Assembly (NCBI GenBank): GCA_017305715.1
Contig: JAFKKG010000012.1
Span: forward strand, 62,001 to 126,000
Reading direction: 5' to 3'
Length of the DNA stretch: 64,000 bases
DNA from: Hyphomicrobiales bacterium
GTDB lineage: Bacteria; Pseudomonadota; Alphaproteobacteria; Rhizobiales; Xanthobacteraceae
Numbering within the stretch: the stretch's first letter is position 1; every line of letters begins with the position of its first letter. The translations under genes were made by a program, and so were the position numbers. Of the stretch, positions 51,463 to 61,244 are shown in pieces. A model generated the notes under the pieces. The model did not search any database and had not been told where the DNA came from. It saw only the letters and a list, made by a program, of their open reading frames with translations.

Positions 51463-53534
51463 GCGGCGCCCGCAAAGGCCAGCACCGAGCGCGGCGGCGC
51501 TTTCATATCGGCGCCCGCGGCGAAGTCCGCCGTCGCTTGCACGATCTCGGTGGTGTTCAATACTTCCTGCCAGCTGTTGTATTCGGGCATCTTGGGCAAT
51601 TTGAATGCGATCTCTTCGGGCGCAGCGTTCAGAACAATAAAGATCGGCGCCTGCCCTTGTTCCATCGGCCCGAGCACATAGGCCAGGAATCGGCCTTCCG
51701 GAAACTTCCAGTCGGATTCTTTCATCTCCTCGGCGGCCGGCGTCAGCCACAGCACACCGTAGGAGCCGTCAGCGCGTCGGCCGTCGAGCCAGCGCTGGCA
51801 GCGGATCTGGCCGAACCGCCGGCGCAGCGCCGTCAGATGGCCGATGAAGTCGGTGAGGTCTTCGCCCTTCTTGCCGAGATTGTCCCAGCCGACCCAGCCG
51901 GTCTCGTTGTCCTGGCAATAGGCATTGTTGTTGCCGTTCTGCGAATTGCCGACCTCGTCGCCGGCCAGCATCAGCGGCGTACCCTGCGCCAGCATCAGGC
52001 AGGCGAGCTGGTTCTTGCGCAACTGGCGACGCAGCGCCGTGATGGCGGGGTCATCGGTCGGACCTTCATGGCCGCAATTATTGCTGTGGTTGTCGCTGGA
52101 GCCGTCGCGATTGTCCTCGCCGTTGGCCTCATTGTGCTTCTCGTTGTAGCTGAACAGATCCGCCAGCGTGAAACCGTCATGCACGGTGATGTGGTTGATG
52201 CCGGCGCGGGGGGCCCGGTTGTCGTGGTGGAACAGGTCGGAGGAGGCGGTCATACGGGAGGATATTTCGCCGATCAGGCTGCCTTCGCCGCTCCAGTAGC
52301 GCCGCATCGCGCTGCGATAGCGGTCGTTCCATTCCGACCATTGCGACGGGAAGGCGCCGACCTGATAGCCGCCCATGCCGAGGTCCCAGGGCTCGGCGAC
52401 CATCTTGACGGTGGCCAGCACCGGGTCCTGGCGCACGGCGGTGAGGAAAGCGGCGTTGCGGTCGTAACCGTTCGGCCCGCGCGCCAACGTGGTGGCGAGG
52501 TCGAAGCGGAAGCCGTCGACATGGCAGACCTCGACCCAGTAGCGCAGCGAATCCATCACCATCTGCAGCACCCGCGGATGATTGAGGTTGACCGAGCTGC
52601 CGCAGCCGGTGAAGTCGTCGTAGAAACGCGGATTTTCCGGCTTCAGCCAGTAATAGGACGCGTTGTCGATGCCGCGGAACGACAGCGTCGGGCCCAGATG
52701 ATTGCCTTCGGCGGTGTGGTTATAGACGACGTCGAGCATCACCTCGATGCCGGCATCGTGCAGCCGCGCCACCGTGGTGCGGAACGCATCGAGCGCATTG
52801 TCCTGCGCATAGCGCGCTTCCGGCGCGAAGAATGCCAGCGTGTTGTAACCCCAGTAATTGACCAGTTTCTTCTCGACCAGAACGCGGTCGTCGATCAGCC
52901 CGTGGATCGGCAGCAGCTCGATGGTGGTGACGCCGAGCCGCTTGAGATGATCGATCATCGCGGGCGAAGAGAGCCCGCCATAGGTGCCGCGCAAACCCGG
53001 CGGCACGTCGTCGCGCTTCTGGGTCAGGCCCTTGACGTGGGCCTCGTAGATGATCGTGTCTTCCCAGGGGATGTTGGGGCGCATCTCGCGGCGGCCCCAG
53101 TTGAAGGTCTCGTCGACGACGACGGCTTTCGGCATGCCGCGGGCATTGTCACGCCGGTCGAACGAGAGGTCCTCGCGCGAACTGCCGGCGCGATAGCCGA
53201 AATGCGCATCGCTCCAGACCAGCCGGCCGGCGAGCCGCCTCGCATAGGGATCGAGCAACAGCTTGTTGGCGTTGAAGCGGTGGCCCTGTTCGGGCTGATA
53301 GGGGCCGTGGACCCGGTAGCCATAAAGCTGCCCTGGCCCGACATCGTTGAGGTAGCCGTGCCAGACATCCTCGGTTCGCTCCGGCAATTCGACGCGTTCG
53401 AGTTCGCGCCGGCCCTGGCCGTCGAACAGGCATAGCTCGACCTTCTCGGCATTGGCCGAGAACAGCGCAAAATTAGTGCCTCTGCCGTCCCAGCTCGCGC
53501 CGAGGCGTGCCGGGCTTCCCGCTGTCAATCGCAT
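51459..53534 (-). CDS. treX: Glycogen debranching enzyme (TreX/GlgX type)
   Basis: The enzyme hydrolyses alpha-1,6 branches of glycogen, supplying linear chains for TreY. The 691-residue protein carries LGASWDGRGTNFALFSANAE at the N-terminus, VVYNHTAEGNHLGPTLSFRG, nucleophile Asp in HVDGFRFDLATTLAR, Glu in MVAEPWDLGMGGYQ and NHITVHDGFTLADL. The position between glgB and treZ, with an overlap to treZ, is why I use treX instead of glgX. Confidence 0.94.
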   Translation of the reverse strand: MRLTAGSPARLGASWDGRGTNFALFSANAEKVELCLFDGQGRRELERVELPERTEDVWHGYLNDVGPGQLYGYRVHGPYQPEQGHRFNANKLLLDPYARRLAGRLVWSDAHFGYRAGSSREDLSFDRRDNARGMPKAVVVDETFNWGRREMRPNIPWEDTIIYEAHVKGLTQKRDDVPPGLRGTYGGLSSPAMIDHLKRLGVTTIELLPIHGLIDDRVLVEKKLVNYWGYNTLAFFAPEARYAQDNALDAFRTTVARLHDAGIEVMLDVVYNHTAEGNHLGPTLSFRGIDNASYYWLKPENPRFYDDFTGCGSSVNLNHPRVLQMVMDSLRYWVEVCHVDGFRFDLATTLARGPNGYDRNAAFLTAVRQDPVLATVKMVAEPWDLGMGGYQVGAFPSQWSEWNDRYRSAMRRYWSGEGSLIGEISSRMTASSDLFHHDNRAPRAGINHITVHDGFTLADLFSYNEKHNEANGEDNRDGSSDNHSNNCGHEGPTDDPAITALRRQLRKNQLACLMLAQGTPLMLAGDEVGNSQNGNNNAYCQDNETGWVGWDNLGKKGEDLTDFIGHLTALRRRFGQIRCQRWLDGRRADGSYGVLWLTPAAEEMKESDWKFPEGRFLAYVLGPMEQGQAPIFIVLNAAPEEIAFKLPKMPEYNSWQEVLNTTEIVQATADFAAGADMKAPPRSVLAFAGAA

Positions 53535-53537
53535 GTG

Positions 53538-55685
53538 TCAGGTTTCCGGTACGAGAAAAATCGCAGCCAGCGGCGGAATCGTCAGATTGAGTTCGGGGAT
53601 GTTGCCCTCCAGCGTCCGGACCTCGCCGGTATTGCCGACATTGCTGCCGCCATAATGCGCGGAGTCCGAATTCAATAATTCCTTCCACTTGCCGGCAAAC
53701 GGCACGCGGACCCGGTAATCGTAATAGACGTTGGGCGAAAAATTCACGATCACGAGACAGCGCGAGCGCGCATCATGGCCCTTGCGGATCCAGGCAAAGA
53801 CATTACCGCCGGAATCATGGGTGATGACCCATTCGAACCCGGTCTGGCTGCAATCCAGCTCATGCAGCGCCGGTACGGTGCGATAGAGATGGTTGAGGTC
53901 GCGGACCAGCGACTGGATTCCAACATGCCTCGGCTGCTGCAACAGGTGCCAGTCCAGCGAATGATCGTGATTCCACTCGCGTTCCTGGCCGAATTCGCAG
54001 CCCATGAACATCAGCTTCTTGCCGGGATGACCGAACATGAAACTGTAATAGGCGCGCAAATTCGCAAAGCGTTGCCAGTCGTCACCGGGCATCCGCCCCA
54101 GGATCGAGCGTTTACCGTGCACGACCTCGTCATGCGACAGCGGCAGGATGAAGTTTTCCGAGAACGCGTATTGCAGGCCGAACAGGATATCGCCGTGATG
54201 GAATTTGCGATGGATCGGGTCCTTGCCGATGTATTTCAGCGTGTCGTGCATCCAGCCCATGTTCCACTTGTAGCCGAAGCCGAGCCCGCCATATTCGACG
54301 GGACGGGAGACTTGCGGCCATGCGGTGGATTCTTCCGCCGCCGTGGTGGCGTCCGGGAAGCGTCCGAACACTTCGGTGTTGAAGCGGCGCAGGAAGCCGA
54401 TGGCTTCGAGGTTTTCCCTCCCGCCATGCTGGTTCGGAATCCATTCGCCCGGCGGCCTGGAATAGTCGAGATAGAGCATCGAGGCCACCGCATCGACGCG
54501 CAAGCCATCGACGGCATAGCGCTCCAGCCAGAACAGCGCGTTCGACACCAGGAAGTTCACCACTTCGGTGCGGCCGTAATTGTAGATCAGCGTGCCCCAG
54601 TCGAGGTGGCGGCCCTGCAGGGGGTTGGCGTGTTCATACAGCGCCGTGCCGTCGAAATGGCCGAGGCCATGCGGATCGTCGGGAAAATGCCCGGGCACCC
54701 AGTCCAGCAACACCGCGATGCCTTCGCGATGGAAGGCGTCGACCAGCGCGGCAAAATCCTCCGGCGGGCCGAACCGGCTGGTGGGTGCAAACATGCCGGT
54801 CGGCTGGTAGCCCCAGGAGCCGTCGAACGGATGCTCGCTGATGGGCAGAAATTCGACATGGGTAAAGCCAAGCTGCCTGACATAGGCGGGAAGCTGCTCG
54901 GCGAGTTCGCGGTAGGTCAGCCATTCATTGCTGCCCTTGCGCCGCCACGAGCCGAGATGAACCTCGTAGATCGACATCGGCGCGCCCAGCGCGTTCATGC
55001 CGGCTGGCGCCGGGCGGGGACGGGGCAGTTTGGCCTGGTCGAAAACGATCGAGGCGGTTTTCGGGCGGACTTCGGCGGCAAACGCCACCGGATCGGCCTT
55101 CAACGGCAGATGCTGCCCGTTGGGTTCGATGATATCGAACTTGTAGTGGTCGCCGACCCGGGCATGGGGAATGAACAGCTCCCAATAGCCGACGCCGCGC
55201 ACCCGCATCGGATGCCGCCGCGGATTCCAGTAGTTGAAATCGCCGACCACACTGACGCCGCGGGCGTTCGGCGCCAGCACGACGAAGGCAATGCCCTCGA
55301 CGCCTTCCAGCGTCATCGGATGGGCGCCGAGCTTGTCGTAGATGCGCTGATGGGTGCCTTCGCCGAGCAGATAGAGATCGAAATCGCTCAGGACGGGCGG
55401 AAACCGGTAGGGGTCGTCGAGTTCGACCAGTTTGTCGCCGAACTGGGCGCGCAGTTGATAGCGCGTCGAGCCGTTCGGCAGCGCGCCGGCGAACAGGCCG
55501 GCATCATGGATCCGCGCCAGCGGCGCCCGTTCACCATGTTCACCGATGGCCTCGACATTGGAGGCTTCCGGCAGGAAGGCGCGCACGATTTTCCGGTCAC
55601 CCTCGGTGTGCAGCCCGAGATAGCGGAACGGATCGGTGTGATTACCCTGGATGATGGCGTAGGCCTCTGCGGGCAGCTTGGTCAT
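53538..55685 (-). CDS. glgB: 1,4-alpha-glucan branching enzyme
   Basis: GlgB introduces alpha-1,6 branches into glycogen. The 715-residue GH13 protein has an N-terminal GlgB module ([16 protein letters not shown]), then [27 protein letters not shown], nucleophile Asp in [19 protein letters not shown], Glu in [16 protein letters not shown] and [12 protein letters not shown], with an all-beta C-terminus. The ATG at 55683-55685 overlaps the treS-mak stop by four bases. The gene ends three bases before treX, so synthesis and debranching genes are translationally linked. Confidence 0.95.
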   Translation of the reverse strand: MTKLPAEAYAIIQGNHTDPFRYLGLHTEGDRKIVRAFLPEASNVEAIGEHGERAPLARIHDAGLFAGALPNGSTRYQLRAQFGDKLVELDDPYRFPPVLSDFDLYLLGEGTHQRIYDKLGAHPMTLEGVEGIAFVVLAPNARGVSVVGDFNYWNPRRHPMRVRGVGYWELFIPHARVGDHYKFDIIEPNGQHLPLKADPVAFAAEVRPKTASIVFDQAKLPRPRPAPAGMNALGAPMSIYEVHLGSWRRKGSNEWLTYRELAEQLPAYVRQLGFTHVEFLPISEHPFDGSWGYQPTGMFAPTSRFGPPEDFAALVDAFHREGIAVLLDWVPGHFPDDPHGLGHFDGTALYEHANPLQGRHLDWGTLIYNYGRTEVVNFLVSNALFWLERYAVDGLRVDAVASMLYLDYSRPPGEWIPNQHGGRENLEAIGFLRRFNTEVFGRFPDATTAAEESTAWPQVSRPVEYGGLGFGYKWNMGWMHDTLKYIGKDPIHRKFHHGDILFGLQYAFSENFILPLSHDEVVHGKRSILGRMPGDDWQRFANLRAYYSFMFGHPGKKLMFMGCEFGQEREWNHDHSLDWHLLQQPRHVGIQSLVRDLNHLYRTVPALHELDCSQTGFEWVITHDSGGNVFAWIRKGHDARSRCLVIVNFSPNVYYDYRVRVPFAGKWKELLNSDSAHYGGSNVGNTGEVRTLEGNIPELNLTIPPLAAIFLVPET

Positions 55686-58600
55686 GAGGCCTCGAGCGAC
55701 TGTTGCGACAAGATACGAAGCATTCCGGTCAAGGCCGTGCGTAACCAATCCGGCCGCCAGGTTAGTTCATATTCGATCTCGTAGCATGCCTTCTCCAGCA
55801 GGAAGAAGTTGAGCATCGCTTCGGCGGCCCTGGGATCCTCCGGCCACAGGCGCCGGTTAACCATAGCCTCGCGATAAGCGCTCCGGAATGCGCCGATTGC
55901 CCGGCCGCGCCATTCGGCGAGTGCCGCCGCCAACCGGCCGTTTTCATCCTGGGCCACCTTTAGTGCGCGCTCAAGGGCTGCGGTCGTCGAATAGTCGATC
56001 GAACGAATCATGCTGGCGACGTCGCGCGCCGCAGGCGCCTTGCGCCGTCGCTCTGCGATCGAGCGCCGCGGCTCACCGTCGAAATCGACGATGAAGATGT
56101 CGTCCTTGACGATCAGCAACTGGCCGAGATGGAAGTCGCCGTGATGGCGGATGTTGAGCCCGTCGATTTTCTGCGGCAACAGGGCCTTCAGCCGGCCGGG
56201 CAGGCCCGACTGCTGGGCCAATAGCTGATCCAGCAGCGGACGATCCGCTTCCTTCAGCGTATCGCGCCGTTGCTTCAGCGTATCGAAGACGCGTTCCGCG
56301 CGGGCAATGATATCGCCGGTCCAGCGCTGGACATCCTCGCGCCGGATCGGCTCCGGAACGAATGCGGGCAGCTCATTGTTGCTGGCGAGCGCGACGTGCA
56401 TCTCGGCGACGCGCCGTCCGGCCTGCGACATGTAGCGCAGATAAGAGACTTGATCTTCGCTCTCCCTGACATGCTCGCTCGCCGCCAGCAGCCGCTGCTC
56501 GTCGACGAAGCGGTCGAGATAGGCCGCAGTCACGGTCCAGGCGTCGCCCTGGTTGGCGACGAAAGCATGCAGGACGCCGATCGCGTTCCGCTCGTCGCCT
56601 TCGATCAGTTCGACACTGCCGAGCAGCGCCGGCGTGTTGGCAAAGTTCGCGACCTCGGTCAGGAAGCGGCCCATCTCGATCTCGGGACTGATGCCGGCCT
56701 GCAGTGTGCGGTAGATCTTGACGACATAGTCGTCATCCACCAGCGCGGTGCTGTCCGGTCGATCGGTTTCGGTCGTGCGGATATGTTCGGGCTGTTTGAT
56801 CACCTTGTCGGAGAAGCGGCTGGTCGGCCGGAATTCCAGCTTCAAACCTTGTTCGCTTTCGTCGACGGTAAGCGATTCCTTCAGGTTTCGCAGCAGAAGG
56901 GCGATGAAAATCTGGTCGTTGGCGACGTCGAGCAGGGTTCCTTCGCGGGCGCCCTGACGCACCGCTGCCAGCGCGCGCGGGTTATAGCGCTCGCGATCGA
57001 ACCGCACCCATTCGATCTGCATCGGCAACACATAGCGCGTCGTGACGCCGCGCTGCGTCGACTTGAAGAAAGCGAGCCACGGCCGGTTGTCGCCGATGTC
57101 GCAGAACGGGATCGCCGAAATCAGCGTTGGCTGGATCGCCTTGGCCGATCGCTCCGGATACCAGCGCGTCCGCGCCAGATGCCCCGGCAGCACGTCGCGC
57201 TCGAACACGCCGCGGGTGCGCGCCAGCGATACCCAGGTCGCGCCGAGCGGCACCACCAGCGTCTCGAATTCGGGGACGGCCCGATGCACAACCGGCGCCG
57301 ACTTGTCGCGCTCCTGCAACTCGAACCAGTAAAAGCCGTACGGTGCCAGCGTGATCATATAGGGCAGTTCGCCGATCGCCGGAAAACGCGTGCGGCCGAG
57401 CATCTCGAGTGGAATGCGATCCTTCCAGGCGGAGAGATCGAGTTCGGTGGCTTGCGCCGATCGCGACAGATTGGCGACGCAGAGAATGGCCTCGTCCTCA
57501 TGCTGGCGCACGTAGCACAGCACCGAACGGTTTTCCGGGCGGATGAACGTCATGGTGCCGCGGCCGAAAGCAAGCGTCGATTTGCGGACCGAGATCAGCC
57601 GTTTGGTGGCCGACAGCAGTGACGACAGGCTGCGCGACTGCGCCTCGACATTGACGGATTCATAGCCGTAGACGGGATCCATGATGGTCGGCGCATAGAG
57701 CCGCGCCGGATCGGCGCGCGAGAAGCCGCCATTGCGGTCCGGCGACCATTGCATCGGCGTCCGCACGCCGTTGCGGTCGCCGAGATAGATATTGTCGCCC
57801 ATGCCGATTTCGTCGCCGTAATAGATGATCGGCGTGCCCGGAAACGACAGCAGCAGCGAGTTCATCAGCTCGATCTTGCGCCGGTCATTGTCCATCAGCG
57901 GCGCGAGGCGACGGCGGATGCCGACATTGATGCGGGCGCGGGGATCGTTGGCGTAGGTCGACCACAGATAATCGCGCTCGACGTCGGTGACCATTTCGAG
58001 CGTCAGCTCGTCGTGATTGCGCAGGAACAGCGCCCATTGGCAATCGGCCGGGATGTCGGGGGTCTGGCGCAGGATGTCGGTGATCGGAAAGCGGTCTTCC
58101 TGCGCGATCGCCATATAGATGCGCGGCATCAGCGGGAAATGATAGGCCATGTGGCATTCGTCGCTGCGGCCGAAATATTCCTGCACGTCCTCGGGCCATT
58201 GATTGGCCTCGGCCAGCAACACCTTGCCCTTGGCGTAAGCGTCGAGTTCGGCGCGCAGCCGCTTGATGATGGCGTGGGTTTCGGGCAGGTTCTCGTTGTT
58301 GGTGCCGTCGCGCTCGCACAGATAGGGAATGGCGTCGAGGCGAAAGCCGTCGACGCCGGTATCGAGCCAGCGCTTCATCACCTTGACCAGGGCGCTGACC
58401 ACGCGCGGATTGTCGAAATTCAAGTCCGGCTGGTGCGAGAAGAAGCGGTGCCAATAGAACTGGCCGGCTTCCGGATCCCAGGTCCAGTTCGACTTCTCGG
58501 TATCGGTGAAGATGATCCGCGTGTCCTGGTATTTCTGATCGGTGTCGCTCCAGACATACCAGTTGCGCGCGCTGGAATCGCGGTCGCTGCGCCGGGCGCG

Positions 58601-59134
58601 CTTGAACCAGTCGTGCTGGTCGGAGGTGTGGTTGATGACGAGTTCGGTGATGACGCGCAGGCCGCGCCGCTTGGCTTCCTGGATGAAACGCTTGAAATCC
58701 TTCATCGTCCCGAAATCGGGATTGATGTCGCCATAGTCGGCGATGTCGTAGCCGTCATCGCGGCCGGGGGAGGGATAGAACGGCAGCAGCCAGAGCGTGG
58801 TGACGCCGAGCTCCTGCAGATAATCCAGCTTCTCGGTCAATCCGGCAAAATCGCCGATGCCGTCATTGTTGCTGTCGGCAAAAGCCTTGACGTGCAGCTG
58901 ATAGATGATGGCGTCCTTGTACCAAAGCTCATCGCTGCCGGCCTCATTGGCTGGCACCTCGTTTGCTTCGAGCGAAAAACGGCCGCCGTTGTTGAGCGGA
59001 TAGGCAGCGTCGAATCGAAAGGAGACCCCGGCTTTGGTGCTTTCGCCGGTCTGGGCTTTTTTGTTCACTGTGATGCCACTGCCATGGAAACGACGCCCCC
59101 GTTTCACTTGCGCGAAAGGAGACGTTCCGGACAT
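55682..59134 (-). CDS. treS: Trehalose synthase-maltokinase fusion
   Basis: The N-terminal half (about residues 60-600) is a GH13 trehalose synthase interconverting maltose and trehalose: [20 protein letters not shown], nucleophile Asp in [18 protein letters not shown], acid Glu in [29 protein letters not shown]. The C-terminal half is a maltokinase (Mak/Pep2) with catalytic loop [11 protein letters not shown] and metal motif FIVDFDGEP, making maltose 1-phosphate. The start is unsure: ATG 59132-59134 or a GTG at 59066-59068; neither has a strong ribosome-binding site. It heads the glgB-treX-treZ-treY run. Confidence 0.93.
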   Translation of the reverse strand: MSGTSPFAQVKRGRRFHGSGITVNKKAQTGESTKAGVSFRFDAAYPLNNGGRFSLEANEVPANEAGSDELWYKDAIIYQLHVKAFADSNNDGIGDFAGLTEKLDYLQELGVTTLWLLPFYPSPGRDDGYDIADYGDINPDFGTMKDFKRFIQEAKRRGLRVITELVINHTSDQHDWFKRARRSDRDSSARNWYVWSDTDQKYQDTRIIFTDTEKSNWTWDPEAGQFYWHRFFSHQPDLNFDNPRVVSALVKVMKRWLDTGVDGFRLDAIPYLCERDGTNNENLPETHAIIKRLRAELDAYAKGKVLLAEANQWPEDVQEYFGRSDECHMAYHFPLMPRIYMAIAQEDRFPITDILRQTPDIPADCQWALFLRNHDELTLEMVTDVERDYLWSTYANDPRARINVGIRRRLAPLMDNDRRKIELMNSLLLSFPGTPIIYYGDEIGMGDNIYLGDRNGVRTPMQWSPDRNGGFSRADPARLYAPTIMDPVYGYESVNVEAQSRSLSSLLSATKRLISVRKSTLAFGRGTMTFIRPENRSVLCYVRQHEDEAILCVANLSRSAQATELDLSAWKDRIPLEMLGRTRFPAIGELPYMITLAPYGFYWFELQERDKSAPVVHRAVPEFETLVVPLGATWVSLARTRGVFERDVLPGHLARTRWYPERSAKAIQPTLISAIPFCDIGDNRPWLAFFKSTQRGVTTRYVLPMQIEWVRFDRERYNPRALAAVRQGAREGTLLDVANDQIFIALLLRNLKESLTVDESEQGLKLEFRPTSRFSDKVIKQPEHIRTTETDRPDSTALVDDDYVVKIYRTLQAGISPEIEMGRFLTEVANFANTPALLGSVELIEGDERNAIGVLHAFVANQGDAWTVTAAYLDRFVDEQRLLAASEHVRESEDQVSYLRYMSQAGRRVAEMHVALASNNELPAFVPEPIRREDVQRWTGDIIARAERVFDTLKQRRDTLKEADRPLLDQLLAQQSGLPGRLKALLPQKIDGLNIRHHGDFHLGQLLIVKDDIFIVDFDGEPRRSIAERRRKAPAARDVASMIRSIDYSTTAALERALKVAQDENGRLAAALAEWRGRAIGAFRSAYREAMVNRRLWPEDPRAAEAMLNFFLLEKACYEIEYELTWRPDWLRTALTGMLRILSQQSLEAS

Positions 59135-59140
59135 ATGTAG

Positions 59141-59166
59141 AAAGCCGCTCGGCCGACTTTGGTTCC
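59141..59166 (-). promoter_or_regulatory. Weak candidate stress promoter for treS operon
   Basis: On the minus strand GGAAC (59162-59166), 17 bases, then CTTT (59141-59144) is a partial EcfG match. It forms a perfect dyad GGTTCC-CTT-GGAACC (59161-59175) with the -35 element of the opposite promoter. If used, RNA would start close to the ATG at 59134, which would favour the downstream GTG start. Confidence 0.3.
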
Positions 59167-59169
59167 CTT

Positions 59170-59194
59170 GGAACCGATCCGGCGGCTGAGCGTT
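59170..59194 (+). promoter_or_regulatory. EcfG-type general stress promoter for malQ
   Basis: GGAAC (59170-59174), exactly 16 bases, then CGTT (59191-59194) match the alphaproteobacterial EcfG sigma factor consensus perfectly. The malQ ATG lies 78 bases after the -10 element. Confidence 0.7.
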
Positions 59195-59272
59195 AGACAC
59201 CCTCTATCCCCTTCCTGTATTTGGACAATTTCGCGACGCCTCCAAGACGTTTGCGTGCAAACTGCGTGCCGA

Positions 59273-61219
59273 ATGGACCTTTTCGCTCAAGCCAAAGCTC
59301 TGGGAATCCAGACCGAATTCGTGGACGGTCAGGGTCACCGCCGTGTGACGGATGCGGCCGCCCTCAAAATCATCCTCGATGCCTTGCCGCCGCAGACCCC
59401 CGGGCCGTTCGTCGGCGGTCCGGTCGTGGTCCGATCCGGGATGCCTGCGCGAACCGGGCTTTCGGCTGTGGCAAAGCTCCCGGTTCGTTGGAAAATCGTG
59501 GGGGATCACGGGGTTATCGCCCAAGGCGACACCACGGACCGGACCGCCGTCTGGCCCCGGGACCTGCCATTGGGCGTCCACCGGCTGCAACTGACGGATG
59601 CCGCATCGATCAGTGAGGACGTGCCGCTGCTATCGGTGCCGCCAAGAGCCTTCGGCGGCGATTTCGACCGCGGCTGGCTGCTCGCCGTCCAGCTCTACGG
59701 CGTGCGTTCGGCGCGCAATTGGGGGATCGGCGATTTCACCGACCTGAAGGGTCTGATCGAACTCGCCCATCAGCTTGGGGCGGACGGTGTCGGCCTCAAT
59801 CCGCTGCACGCCCTGTTTGACGACCGCCCCGGCGATTGCAGTCCGTATTCGCCAAACAGCCGGCTGTTTCTCAACGCGCTCTGTATCGATGTCGATGATA
59901 TCCCGGAATTTCGTATCCATGCCGGGACCAGGGATGCGCTGGCGCGGGTGAGGGAAGGCGACATCATCGACTACGTCGCCGTCGCCGAATTGAAATGGCC
60001 CGCGCTGCGATCGGCATTCGCCGCCTTTCAGAGCGATGCGACACCAGAGCGCAGGCAGGAATTTGAAAAATTTCGCGCCGAGCGGGCGCCGCTATTGTCG
60101 CGCTTCGCCTGCTTCGAGACGCTCCGGCACAGATTTGGCAAGCCGTGGTGGGAATGGCCGGACCAGTGGCGGCAACCCGACGACGCCAAATGCGCGGAAC
60201 TGCGCCAGGGCGCGGACGCTGGGGAAATCGCCTTCGTCGAATTCGTGCAATGGACCGCTGACGCGCAGCTCGCGGCCGCGAAAGGCCGCGCCGACCAGCT
60301 CGGCATGAAGGTCGGGCTTTATCTCGATGTCGCCGTCGGCGTGCAATCCGACGGCTTCGATGCCTGGAACGAGCAGGTGGCGATCTCGCGCCATCTCGGC
60401 GTCGGCGCGCCGCCCGATCCGCTCAACACGGCCGGCCAGAGCTGGGGTCTTGCCGGCTTCAACGCGACCGGACTGGAGCGAAAATCCTTTGCGCCCTACC
60501 GCGAAATGCTGCGCGCCTCGATGCGGCATGCCGGCGCCATCCGGCTCGACCACGTGCTGGGGCTGAAACGGCTCTATCTGGTGCCGCAAGGGTTCAGCGC
60601 CGCCGACGGCGTCTACGTGCAGATGCCGTTCGAGGCGCTCCTTGCCGCAACCGCCCTCGAAAGCGTCGAAAGCCGCTGCGTCGTGATCGGCGAAGACCTC
60701 GGCACCGTGCCGGAAGGTTTTCGCGACCAGATCGCCGGCTGGGGCATCTGGTCCTATCTGGTGATGATGTTCGAGCGAGAGGATCACGGCCCGTTCAAAA
60801 GCCTCGACCGCTATCTCGCCAATGCGCTCGTCACCTTCAACACCCATGATCTGTCGACCTATGCCGGCTGGCGCTCGTTCGGCGACCTCAAGACCAAGCG
60901 CGCGCTCGGCATCGATCCCGGCGAGAGCGATGATGCGCGCTGGCATGCGCTGGCGATGCTCGACGAGGTGCTGCGTCACAACGGCATCGACAACAACGAT
61001 CTCTATTCGGTGGCAAAATTCCTCGCGCGCACCCCATCCCGGCTGCTCGCGATCGCGCTGGAGGATTTTCTGGGCCTGGTCGACCAGCCCAATATTCCCG
61101 GCACCGTCAACGAGCACCCGAACTGGCGCCGCCGGCTTCCGGTGCCGCTCGAGCAGATCGCGTCCACCGTCGATATTGCCGCGCTGAAGGCCGCGACACG
61201 CGGGCGGTCGCCCGCGTAA
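59273..61219 (+). CDS. malQ: 4-alpha-glucanotransferase
   Basis: This GH77 amylomaltase transfers maltodextrin segments between glucans. The 648-residue protein has LYGVRSARNWGIGDFTDLKG, LNPLHALFDDRPGDCSPYSP, catalytic Asp in GAIRLDHVLGLKRLYLVP, Glu in VVIGEDLGTVPEGF, and FNTHDLSTYAGW. ATG 59273 gives the normal length; the frame is open from 59159. It is divergent from treS-mak and 25 bases upstream of the GH15 gene, and could recycle short maltodextrins left by TreX and TreZ. Confidence 0.94.
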   Translation: MDLFAQAKALGIQTEFVDGQGHRRVTDAAALKIILDALPPQTPGPFVGGPVVVRSGMPARTGLSAVAKLPVRWKIVGDHGVIAQGDTTDRTAVWPRDLPLGVHRLQLTDAASISEDVPLLSVPPRAFGGDFDRGWLLAVQLYGVRSARNWGIGDFTDLKGLIELAHQLGADGVGLNPLHALFDDRPGDCSPYSPNSRLFLNALCIDVDDIPEFRIHAGTRDALARVREGDIIDYVAVAELKWPALRSAFAAFQSDATPERRQEFEKFRAERAPLLSRFACFETLRHRFGKPWWEWPDQWRQPDDAKCAELRQGADAGEIAFVEFVQWTADAQLAAAKGRADQLGMKVGLYLDVAVGVQSDGFDAWNEQVAISRHLGVGAPPDPLNTAGQSWGLAGFNATGLERKSFAPYREMLRASMRHAGAIRLDHVLGLKRLYLVPQGFSAADGVYVQMPFEALLAATALESVESRCVVIGEDLGTVPEGFRDQIAGWGIWSYLVMMFEREDHGPFKSLDRYLANALVTFNTHDLSTYAGWRSFGDLKTKRALGIDPGESDDARWHALAMLDEVLRHNGIDNNDLYSVAKFLARTPSRLLAIALEDFLGLVDQPNIPGTVNEHPNWRRRLPVPLEQIASTVDIAALKAATRGRSPA

Positions 61220-61244
61220 CCCTGATCCAGGTGGGTCAAACATT

